Positions 39,309 to 46,798 of a DNA stretch of 53,031 bases are shown here, piece by piece. The notes below the pieces were generated by a model, which did not search any database, was not told where the DNA came from, and saw only the letters and a list, made by a program, of their open reading frames with translations. The stretch is from Klebsiella pneumoniae (GTDB lineage Bacteria; Myxococcota_A; UBA796; GCA-2862545). Where the stretch lies: contig CAMASI010000019.1 of assembly GCA_945861065.1 (NCBI GenBank), forward strand, positions 1-53,031, given 5' to 3'. Made by a program: the position numbers and the translations under genes. Within the stretch, counting starts at the first letter, position 1. Every line of letters starts with the position of its first letter.

Positions 39309-40109
39309 TCATGAGAGGTAGCTCCACGCTGCGAACAAAATCGCGGCGCCAAATCCCAACAGGCTGCTGCATCCGCGCCGCCCGCTGGGTGCCGGTACCG
39401 AAGGTGGCCGCACTGTTTGTGGCGGCTGCTCCGCGCGTGGCACGTGAATCGGCGTGGGGTCGAGGGGTGCGGGGTCGATCGATTCGCCAAGTCGGGGCCC
39501 GGAGTTCGGCGGCGGCTCGCCTAGCGGGGACCCTGTGTCCGGGGGCGCCGGCATGGGGTGCCCGGTGCTTTGCGGAGCCTGGGATTCGGCTTGGTTTCGG
39601 GTGTCCGCCGGCGCGGGCGTCGCCTCCGCGTTCACGGCTTGACGGATCTCGGAAGCGAGCGAAGACCCGCGTCCAGCGATCATCGTAGGGGCATCGGCCT
39701 CGTCGTCTTCCTCTGGCCGGGCGGGCATCATCGCCTTGATCTCTCCGCGTTTGGCCCCCTGCCATTTGCCGTGGAAGAAAGCGTCGAGGTCGGGAACGGC
39801 GTCCAGCGGCGTCCAGTTGTGCCCGTCTACGGAAATCCGGAAGTTGTGATCGACTCGGCCGTCGCCCATCAGTTCCCGGAGCCCGTCGAGGTCATGGAAC
39901 TCATGCACAAGCCCCACACCGCGGCTCGCACGCCACGTCAGGCCGAGCGTCCGAAAATCTAAGCTGCCGACGTCCGGCGCGTCTTCTTCGTGGCGGTACA
40001 CGACGAAACGATGCGCGCACTTGGGGCAGGTGATTTTCGCGCCTCGCCCTTTGATTTTGTCGTCGGATACCCGGTAGCGAGCGCGGCAACTCGGACAGGA
40101 GACGTTCAT
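39309..40109 (-). CDS. MJ0042-type zinc-ribbon protein with C-terminal anchor
   Basis: A 266-residue protein. The MJ0042 ribbon (Cys5, Cys8, Cys28, Cys31; SCPSCRARYRV and ITCPKCAHRFVV) opens the chain, and the start at 40109 is chosen to put it there. Residues 50-115 (HEFHDLDGLRELMGDGRVDH, ISVDGHNWTPLDAV) look like the GYF-like module of the next gene. A disordered Pro-rich linker and a C-terminal transmembrane helix (245-265) follow, with almost no residues beyond it, so this is a tail-anchored protein facing the cytoplasm. Function unknown. Confidence 0.85.
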   Translation of the reverse strand: MNVSCPSCRARYRVSDDKIKGRGAKITCPKCAHRFVVYRHEEDAPDVGSLDFRTLGLTWRASRGVGLVHEFHDLDGLRELMGDGRVDHNFRISVDGHNWTPLDAVPDLDAFFHGKWQGAKRGEIKAMMPARPEEDDEADAPTMIAGRGSSLASEIRQAVNAEATPAPADTRNQAESQAPQSTGHPMPAPPDTGSPLGEPPPNSGPRLGESIDPAPLDPTPIHVPRAEQPPQTVRPPSVPAPSGRRGCSSLLGFGAAILFAAWSYLS

Positions 40110-40189
40110 TGTGGGGGCGCGTCCTTGAGACTCCCTAGTCCGAGGTCCATCGTTCAGCCATGACCAATTAAGGGCGGAAAGTAGGGCGG

Positions 40190-42382
40190 TCACTCTTGTA
40201 CGATCAGGCGCAGCGCCTCGGAGCCGAGCACAGGTCGAATTCGGCCGTCGTCAAAGCGCACTTCGAGTCGGCCCAGGTCCCACCCAAGCACGGTGCCAGG
40301 TCCCCACTTGCCGTGGCGAACCCGCGTCCCTCGGCGGAGCTGTTCGGCGTCCTCGATTTCTTCGTCTGTGGAGGCCGTCGTCGACCGACGTGCCAGCGTG
40401 CGCAACATCTGGCGTTTTCGTTCATCGAGGGTCACCACACGGGGCGTCGGTTGATCCGGCTCGCCGTCGGGCAGATCCCCGACCACGGAGGCGGCGGGCA
40501 AACCAAACAAGAAGCGAGACGGGCGCTGGGTCCCTGCGTGGGGACCGTCCCCGCGCCGCGACCGACACAGCACAAGTTTCTTGCGGGCACGCGTGAACGC
40601 GACGTAGGCGAGGCGCCGCTCCTCTTCTAGACCGTCATCTCCTGCCTTCGCGTGCGGAAACGTGTCCTCCATGAGTTGAATGACAAAGACGACCGGGTAT
40701 TCCAGCCCCTTGGCAGAGTGCACGGTGAGCATCGACACCTCGCCACCGCTCGGCCGTTCGTCGGCGTCTGCGGCGAGCGATGCCTGATCGAGCCAGTTGT
40801 CCAAGACGGAGAGTGGATTGGCCGTTTCTGCTTCCGCCGCAGCGTGCGAGGCCTCTTCCACCAGGGCGTCCAGGCCCTCCATGCGCTCCTTTCGATCCTC
40901 CTTGCCCTCCACGTCGAGGGAAGCGCGGTAGCCGGAGTCCTCGATGACCCTCCGAACGAATTCGGGCAGCGAAAGCGATTGTGACAGGTCGCCTAGGCCC
41001 GCGACCAGGGAAGCGAAGTGGACGAGCGCGCGTTCGCCGGCGCTGGTGCCACCGGTCATTCGTGCGGCCTGAAGGAGGGGAACGCCGGTCTTGGCGGCTT
41101 CCTCTCGAAGTGTTGCCAACGTTTTGGGACCGATCCCGCGTGTCGGCGCCCCGACAGCACGCAAGAAGGCTGCGTCGTTGGCGCGGTTGGCGATCAGGCG
41201 AAGCCACGCGAGCACGTCTCGAACTTCACGTCGCTCCCAGAACTTGCGGCCGCCGACCACTTTGTGGGGGATCCGATGCTTCTGAAATGCGGCCTCCAAC
41301 GGCCTGGACATGAGGTTGGTGCGGTAGATGATGGCGAAGTCTGCCCAATCGAAGCCGTCCCGGCGCATTTCCATGGCCATTCTCGCAACGGTGTCGGCTT
41401 CGGCGCGCGGATGTTCGGCGAGCACCATTTGCACCCGACCTCCTGGCGGGGCCTCTGTCCACAGGGACTTAGGCAGGCGTCCCGTGTTCGGCGCAACCAC
41501 CGCGTTTGCGGCGGACAGGATGTGGCCCGTGCTGCGGTAGTTTTGCTCCAGACGTACCACCACGGCGTCGGGAAAGTCTCGTTCAAAGGAGAGGATATTG
41601 TTGACGTCGGCACCGCGGAAGCCGTAAATCGACTGGTCATCGTCGCCGACCACGGCGATGTTTCGGCGCTCGTCGGTGAGCAGGCGCAGCAGGGCGTATT
41701 GGGCGGCGTTGGTGTCTTGGTACTCGTCCACGAGCACGTAGCGGAAGCGGTCCGTCCATTTCGCGCGAATGGCCGGATGGCCTTTGAACAGTTTGACGAC
41801 GAGTCCGATGAGGTCGTTGAAGTCTAGGGCGTCGGACGCTTGGAGTGTGTCTTCGTACGTGCGCCAAATGCGCAGGAATGGGTCGCCGGGGTGGCTTCGG
41901 CGTTCATCGAGGGCACCTTGGGGGTCCAGGAGTCGGTTCTTGTATTGGTCGATGCGGCGCAGAACGTCGTTGGGAGGCGTGCGGTCGAGGTCGAGGCCCG
42001 CGTCTTTGATGAGTTGGCGCACGAGTCGGCGCGTGTCGTCGTCGTCCCAGATCGAAAACCGCTTTGTATAGCCCAGAGCGACAATATCCTGCCGGAGAAT
42101 CCTGCAACACGTCGAGTGAAATGTGCTGACCCAGGCATGGTTGGCCGCGGATCCGACCTGGTCCGCGATCCGCCCTTTCATCTCCTGTGCGGCCTTGTTG
42201 GTAAAGGTGACGGCGAGCACGGCTTCTGCCTCGACGCCGGTGTTGAGCAGGTGGGCGACCCGGTGCGTCAGCACACGGGTCTTGCCGGAGCCCGCGCCCG
42301 CCAGGACCAACAAGGGGCCCTCCAGGGTGGTGACGGCCCGTCGTTGTTCCGGGTTGAGCCCAGCGAGGAGTTCACCACTCAC
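40190..42382 (-). CDS. pcrA: UvrD/PcrA-family ATP-dependent DNA helicase
   Basis: A 730-residue superfamily 1A 3'-5' helicase for DNA repair and replication-fork processing. Motif I is AGAGSGKT with Lys34; others are [13 protein letters not shown] (Ia), [10 protein letters not shown] (II), [16 protein letters not shown] (III), LEQNYRST (IV), [17 protein letters not shown] (V) and [14 protein letters not shown] (VI). The C-terminus has the Tudor-like RNA polymerase-binding module seen in PcrA ([20 protein letters not shown]). Its ATG overlaps the stop of the GlmU-domain gene by 4 nt. The pcrA versus uvrD name is a convention. Confidence 0.95.
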   Translation of the reverse strand: MSGELLAGLNPEQRRAVTTLEGPLLVLAGAGSGKTRVLTHRVAHLLNTGVEAEAVLAVTFTNKAAQEMKGRIADQVGSAANHAWVSTFHSTCCRILRQDIVALGYTKRFSIWDDDDTRRLVRQLIKDAGLDLDRTPPNDVLRRIDQYKNRLLDPQGALDERRSHPGDPFLRIWRTYEDTLQASDALDFNDLIGLVVKLFKGHPAIRAKWTDRFRYVLVDEYQDTNAAQYALLRLLTDERRNIAVVGDDDQSIYGFRGADVNNILSFERDFPDAVVVRLEQNYRSTGHILSAANAVVAPNTGRLPKSLWTEAPPGGRVQMVLAEHPRAEADTVARMAMEMRRDGFDWADFAIIYRTNLMSRPLEAAFQKHRIPHKVVGGRKFWERREVRDVLAWLRLIANRANDAAFLRAVGAPTRGIGPKTLATLREEAAKTGVPLLQAARMTGGTSAGERALVHFASLVAGLGDLSQSLSLPEFVRRVIEDSGYRASLDVEGKEDRKERMEGLDALVEEASHAAAEAETANPLSVLDNWLDQASLAADADERPSGGEVSMLTVHSAKGLEYPVVFVIQLMEDTFPHAKAGDDGLEEERRLAYVAFTRARKKLVLCRSRRGDGPHAGTQRPSRFLFGLPAASVVGDLPDGEPDQPTPRVVTLDERKRQMLRTLARRSTTASTDEEIEDAEQLRRGTRVRHGKWGPGTVLGWDLGRLEVRFDDGRIRPVLGSEALRLIVQE

Positions 42383-43155
42383 GCGGGTTTGGCCCGGCGG
42401 CGATTGCGCTCCGCCAGGGCAGGCGCGCGTCCCTCCAGGATGCGCAGCTCTGCACGCTCGAGTGCAATGGCGTCAGCGGGAATGTCGCGGTTGATGACGG
42501 ACCCAGCGCCGATGATGGCGCCTGCGCCCACCGTGACTGGAGCGACCAGGGACGTGTTGGACCCGATGAAGGCGTGGGCACCGATGGTGGTCCGGTACTT
42601 GCCGAAGCCGTCGTAGTTGCAGGTGATGGTCCCGGCGCCTACGTTGGCCGATTCGCCGACATCGGCGTCGCCCAGGTAGCTGAGATGGTTGGCTTTGGCG
42701 CCGCGACGCAGGCGCGTGGACTTGGTCTCGACGTAGTTGCCGACGTGCACGTCGTCTTCGAGCGCTGTGCCTGCGCGCAGATGGGCCATCGGTCCGACCC
42801 GACAGCGCGCACCGGTCAGAGCGCCAACGGCGACGCAATGAGGCCGAAACACGGTGTCGGCGCCAACGACGGTGTCTTCGATCCAACACCCCGATTGGAT
42901 CTCGGCGCCGGCGCGAACGAGGGTCTTGCCGCGAAGCACCACATCGGGCCATACGCGTGCCCCGGCGTCGAGTTGAACGTTCAGGCCACACCAGGTGCGA
43001 GCCGGATCCATCACGAAGACGCCGCGGTCGATGGCTTCCTGGAGGAAGTGGGCGATCAGCTCGCGTTCCACAGCGCCGAGGTCGGTGTCGGACGAGGTGT
43101 GTGGAAGGGCAAGCGCTTCGTGCAAAGGCAGATCGGCAAGGGTGAGGATGGACAT
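42379..43155 (-). CDS. Stand-alone GlmU-type acetyltransferase domain
   Basis: A 258-residue left-handed beta-helix protein matching only the C-terminal half of GlmU, which acetylates glucosamine-1-phosphate on the way to UDP-GlcNAc. Conserved segments are [32 protein letters not shown] (containing the catalytic His equivalent), [12 protein letters not shown] and [14 protein letters not shown]. The first 45 residues do not form a uridylyltransferase domain and lack the pyrophosphorylase LxxGxGTRM motif, so that activity must be supplied elsewhere. The ATG is preceded by gagg. It heads the minus-strand train and diverges from a TetR gene. Confidence 0.88.
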   Translation of the reverse strand: MSILTLADLPLHEALALPHTSSDTDLGAVERELIAHFLQEAIDRGVFVMDPARTWCGLNVQLDAGARVWPDVVLRGKTLVRAGAEIQSGCWIEDTVVGADTVFRPHCVAVGALTGARCRVGPMAHLRAGTALEDDVHVGNYVETKSTRLRRGAKANHLSYLGDADVGESANVGAGTITCNYDGFGKYRTTIGAHAFIGSNTSLVAPVTVGAGAIIGAGSVINRDIPADAIALERAELRILEGRAPALAERNRRRAKPA

Positions 43156-43165
43156 GTTGACCTCG

Positions 43166-43183
43166 ACGTGTGTCCAACGTGTG
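43166..43183. promoter_or_regulatory. Direct repeat in divergent glmU-like/tetR intergenic region
   Basis: The heptamer acgtgtg occurs at 43166-43172 and 43177-43183, 11 bp apart, which is one helical turn, followed by a third partial copy (acgtgg). It lies in the 99-bp region between divergent starts, one of them a TetR-family gene, so it could be an operator or part of a promoter. TetR sites are usually palindromic, so this is tentative. Confidence 0.3.
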
Positions 43184-43254
43184 ACGTGGCCCGGCGTCCA
43201 CCGTTAGGAGGCCCCGATTAGCCCGCCGACGAGCGCGGCGTTTGGGGAGAAGGC

Positions 43255-43836
43255 ATGGCAGGGAGAGCCTTGGAGGGAGAGAACACGCGCAAACGCTTGC
43301 TGGATGAAGGCCTTTCCCTTTTCTCTGCGCGGGGACACGCGGGCGTATCGGTGCGGGACCTCACGGGGGCGGCCGGTGCCAACGTTGCGGCTATCGCCTA
43401 CCATTTTGGCAACAAAGATGGGTTGTACAAGGCGATCGTGGATGGTGTGTACGCCGAACTTGCCGAGGCCTTGATCGTCGCCCCGTCGGCGTCGGCCGAG
43501 ATGATGCGGGCCGCTTGGGCTTTTGCGGTGGGGCATCGTACGGGCGTTCGCCTGCTGCTGCGGCACTTTCTCGACAACGGACGGCACGATGACGAGGTGT
43601 TCGACAAGTGGAGTGAGCTGTTGCTCAACGCGGCCGAGGCCCGGGTGTCGGTGCTCCGTCCCGAGTGGGCGCCTGTTCGGCGCCGTGTATTTCTCGTCGC
43701 TGCGATGCACCTCGTTGTCCGGTTGGCCTGCGAAGACCGCGCCCAACTCGGCAGGATGATCGGGCGGTCCGACGACACCGACGACGTGGTGGAGCAGTGG
43801 TTGGTGGGGTGGGTGCAGCGCGAACTGGGCGCCTAG
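43255..43836 (+). CDS. TetR-family transcriptional regulator
   Basis: A 193-residue TetR-type regulator. The N-terminal helix-turn-helix spans about 10-60 (TRKRLLDEGLSLFSARGHAG, VRDLTGAAGANVAAIAYHFG, NKDGLYKAIV). The AxxAIAYHFGNKDGLY form is typical of the CerR/TetR group. The C-terminal helical domain should bind an unknown ligand. A strong gggagaagg precedes the ATG. It diverges from the GlmU-domain gene and may control it or itself. Confidence 0.93.
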   Translation: MAGRALEGENTRKRLLDEGLSLFSARGHAGVSVRDLTGAAGANVAAIAYHFGNKDGLYKAIVDGVYAELAEALIVAPSASAEMMRAAWAFAVGHRTGVRLLLRHFLDNGRHDDEVFDKWSELLLNAAEARVSVLRPEWAPVRRRVFLVAAMHLVVRLACEDRAQLGRMIGRSDDTDDVVEQWLVGWVQRELGA

Positions 43837-43840
43837 CGTC

Positions 43841-43981
43841 TCACACCTCGCCCCGCGTCAGCGCCATCAACTCCTCGGTCGACGGGCCCGTGTGGGGCGT
43901 CGCGAGCAGGTGTGCCAAGACGCGTTTGCTGCGCTCCTCGTTCCCACGTGCCTTTCGGAGATGCACGACGTTGCCGACCAC
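43841..43981 (-). pseudogene. Possible small antitoxin-like C-terminal fragment
   Basis: A 46-codon minus-strand frame from a GTG at 43981 ends in GPSTEELMALTRGEV. This tail looks like C-termini of small ribbon-helix-helix antitoxins. In another frame just upstream (about 44010-44110) there is a helix-like DEKLLAILRQAIEVALE stretch, so this could be the frameshifted end of one gene. No toxin is adjacent. The rest of the 495-bp interval 43837-44331 shows no convincing gene. Confidence 0.25.
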
Positions 43982-44331
43982 CTCGAACCCGGCCTCACTC
44001 TCCGGCTGACCTCCAAGGCGACCTCGATGGCCTGCCGCAGAATGGCAAGCAGCTTCTCATCGCCCTGCGGCAAGTCCAGAGCACGGAGGGCCAAACGTCC
44101 CACGTCGCTCCCGGTCACCCCCGTTGGGATGTGGGAGCGCAAAGTGCAATCAGGAGGCAGCCAAGGTGGAGGGGTCGGCCGAGCGCGCCGCGAATGGGCG
44201 GACGCACGACCGCGCTCGTAATCGAACCCTGCAGTGTTCCCGTCCGTTCGTCGATCCCCAACGCACCGCCGAGTCCGCGACACTGTCGGAAGTCGGAAAG
44301 CGTCCGCTGGAGAAAGACGCTGGCTCCTACG

Positions 44332-45012
44332 TCATCTCATCGCCGCAAACGCCAACATCACAATCGCGAGGAACAACCACGCAATTTCAACCCACCGCAA
44401 CGCACGCGAGGACGTCAACGGAAACAAACCCGCCAGCACGCCCACGAGCAGGCCCCCCACGTGTGCCGCCCCGTCGATAAAAGGCAAAACTGCCGAAAGA
44501 ATGAGATTGATCAACAACAAGAAACGCAGCGGTCGCCCGAGAAGCCAAGCCACCTCTTCGTTAAGCACGAGGTCCCTCCGGACACCGAGAACCACCAAGG
44601 CGCCCAGAAGCGCAAATGCGCCCCCAGACGCTCCGTCGGAACGATGGTTGCCCCAGAAGTAGCTCGCCAATCCTCCGCCAATCGCGCCAGCCCAAAAGAC
44701 GGCAAGCAGCCGTCTCGCCCCCACCATTGGTTCATAGACCGAACCAAGAAGCCACAGGCCAATTGCGTTGGAAACCAAATGCCAGAAATCGCCGTGCAGG
44801 ACCGCGCTCGTCCAAAATCGCCACAGGTCACCGTCGTTGACCGCCCGCGCGAGTCGCCCGCCCAACAACGCACGCGCATAGGGCGTGCGCGGCCAAAACG
44901 CTGCGTCCACAAAGCTGAACAATCCGAGTTGCGCCAGGTAGGCGGCCGCTGCGAAATGAATTCCGACGATAGACGCCACGAGCGAGGCGGTTGCAGGCTC
45001 GGGTCGGTTCAA
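44332..45012 (-). CDS. Rhomboid-family intramembrane serine protease
   Basis: A 226-residue membrane protease with about six transmembrane helices, cleaving substrates within the bilayer. The catalytic Ser129 is in GASGG and the His184 partner is in HVGG. The oxyanion-side motif LHGDFWHLVSN (His73, His78, Asn82) matches the family pattern. The stop of dapD (45014) lies just before its start at 45012, so the two form an operon. Substrates cannot be predicted. Confidence 0.92.
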   Translation of the reverse strand: MNRPEPATASLVASIVGIHFAAAAYLAQLGLFSFVDAAFWPRTPYARALLGGRLARAVNDGDLWRFWTSAVLHGDFWHLVSNAIGLWLLGSVYEPMVGARRLLAVFWAGAIGGGLASYFWGNHRSDGASGGAFALLGALVVLGVRRDLVLNEEVAWLLGRPLRFLLLINLILSAVLPFIDGAAHVGGLLVGVLAGLFPLTSSRALRWVEIAWLFLAIVMLAFAAMR

Positions 45013-45013
45013 G

Positions 45014-45808
45014 TCACACCGCGACCGAAAAATCGCGCAACGCAGACTCGAGCGAGGTCTTCAAATCCGTTCGTTCGGAACGCTGACCAATCACCAGCGC
45101 ACAAGGCACCTGGTAGGTACCCGCTGGAAAAACCCGGGCGCGCATTCCCGGAATGACGACCGAATACGGTGGGACGACGCCGCGCATCACGACTTCCTCG
45201 GCGCCGGTGACGTCCACGATTTGGGTCGAAGCGGTGAGGGTGACGCCGGCCCCCAACACTGCGCGTTCGCCCACAATCACCCCTTCGACGACGACACACC
45301 TGCTGCCGATAAACACGCCGTCCTCGACGATGACAGGACGGGCCGATGCGGGTTCCAGCACGCCCCCAATGCCGACGCCGCCACTCAGATGTACATTGCG
45401 GCCAATTTGTGCGCAAGAACCTACGGTGGCCCAGGTGTCCACCAGGGTGCCGGCACCCACCCACGCCCCGATGTTGACGTAGCCCGGCATGACGACACAG
45501 CCGCGCTCCAGAAATGCGCCGTACCGAACGACCCCAGGCGGGACGATTCGAATCCCCTGCCCGGCAGGGTCAGCTTTCGTAGGAATCTTGTCGTGCCACA
45601 CCAGCGGCCCCGCGGAGGTGGTCTGCAGACCCTGGGTCCGGAAATAGTGGAGGATCGCGGTCTTGACCCACGCGTTCACCACCCAGTTGCCATCGACGCG
45701 CTCCGCGACACGCAGTTGCCCGCGGTCGAGGCGTTCGATGACCTCGTGGACGGCCTCGACGTCCGGCGCGTCGGGTGTGATGGCGAGAATGCGGTCGGCG
45801 AGCGTCAT
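45014..45808 (-). CDS. dapD: Tetrahydrodipicolinate N-succinyltransferase DapD
   Basis: A 264-residue left-handed beta-helix enzyme that transfers succinyl from succinyl-CoA to tetrahydrodipicolinate in lysine and diaminopimelate synthesis. Typical DapD segments are KTAILHYFRTQG, VPPGVVRYGAFLERG, VVMPGYVNIGAWVG, VDTWATVGSCAQIG, NVHLSGGVGIGGVLEP and FIGSRCVVVEG. Full family length. It is adjacent to a rhomboid protease gene and diverges from mltG, so peptidoglycan precursor and processing genes sit side by side. Confidence 0.97.
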   Translation of the reverse strand: MTLADRILAITPDAPDVEAVHEVIERLDRGQLRVAERVDGNWVVNAWVKTAILHYFRTQGLQTTSAGPLVWHDKIPTKADPAGQGIRIVPPGVVRYGAFLERGCVVMPGYVNIGAWVGAGTLVDTWATVGSCAQIGRNVHLSGGVGIGGVLEPASARPVIVEDGVFIGSRCVVVEGVIVGERAVLGAGVTLTASTQIVDVTGAEEVVMRGVVPPYSVVIPGMRARVFPAGTYQVPCALVIGQRSERTDLKTSLESALRDFSVAV

Positions 45809-45853
45809 CAGAGCGCCGTACTATCGCGCGCTGGCGTCGGCCTGGAGGTCACA

Positions 45854-46798
45854 GTGTGGTTGTGGATAGCCTGTGTGAATCCGGATGCCCCCGTGGTGCC
45901 GGGGGATGAGGCTAGCTTTGTTCTGGAGGTGCCCAAAGGTGCCACCGGCAACGGGCTGACCGACGCCCTCGTCTCCGAAGGGCTCGTGCCGGGCAAGTGG
46001 TCGTGGAAGCTGTTCTTACGCTCGACGGACCTCTCTTGCCTCAAAGCGGGCGGCCACGCGGTGTCGCGTTCGATGTCGCTGAACGAACTCGCCCACGCGT
46101 TGTGTACGAGCCCCCTCGCGGAAGATGTGGCCTTCACGGTGGTCGAAGGTTGGCGCATCTCCGACATAGACGCCGCCCTGGCCGCCGCAGGCCTGCTTCC
46201 GGCCGGTGCCTATGCGGAAATCGCGCGCAACCCGGCGAAGGTCCAGGCGCCGTTTGCGATCACGTCCCCGACGCTCGAAGGCTACCTTTATCCAGAAACG
46301 TACCGGGTGAAACCGGGCGAACGGCTCGCTACCGACCTGATCCTACGCCAACTGGACACCTTCAAGGAACGGTTCTTGGACACACACCCGGTCGGCGATT
46401 TGTCACTGCACGACGTGGTGGTCGTGGCCAGCTTGTTGGAGCGTGAGGAACCCAACCCGGCGAACCGGGTCCTCGTCTCCGGCATCGTACACAATCGCCT
46501 GAAAGCGGGCTCCGCACTGGGTGTAGACGCCACCAGCCGGTACACGCTGAAGGATTGGAACGATCGCACAGCCTTCCTGAAGAACCTGCGCGACCCGGAC
46601 GACCCCTACAACACGCGCTTGCGGAAGGGCTTGCCGCCCACCGCGATTGGCAATCCGGCACTCGCTTCGTTGGAAGCCGCGCTCGCGCCTCAAGCCACCG
46701 AATTTTGGTACTACCTGCATGATGCCAACGGTGTGCTTCACCCGGCCGTAGACGCCGCCGGGCACGAAGCGAATCGCCGGACCTATGATGTCTGGTGA
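45854..46798 (+). CDS. mltG: Endolytic transglycosylase MltG, lipoprotein-like form
   Basis: A 314-residue YceG/MltG protein that cleaves nascent peptidoglycan strands to end glycan chains. Hallmarks are LEGYLYPETY (141-150), ASLLEREE with catalytic Glu196, VSGIVHNRLKAG and DPYNTRLRKGLPPTAIGNP. The GTG at 45854 is chosen because ggagg precedes it. The protein then opens (M)WLWIAC, a minimal lipoprotein-like signal in place of the usual N-terminal transmembrane helix. An upstream continuation would run antisense to dapD. It overlaps the next gene by 14 nt. Confidence 0.92.
   Translation: MWLWIACVNPDAPVVPGDEASFVLEVPKGATGNGLTDALVSEGLVPGKWSWKLFLRSTDLSCLKAGGHAVSRSMSLNELAHALCTSPLAEDVAFTVVEGWRISDIDAALAAAGLLPAGAYAEIARNPAKVQAPFAITSPTLEGYLYPETYRVKPGERLATDLILRQLDTFKERFLDTHPVGDLSLHDVVVVASLLEREEPNPANRVLVSGIVHNRLKAGSALGVDATSRYTLKDWNDRTAFLKNLRDPDDPYNTRLRKGLPPTAIGNPALASLEAALAPQATEFWYYLHDANGVLHPAVDAAGHEANRRTYDVW

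Noticed and set aside
43912-45156. 414-codon plus-strand open frame
   Set aside because: Runs antisense to the rhomboid gene and part of dapD, with no protein-like features.
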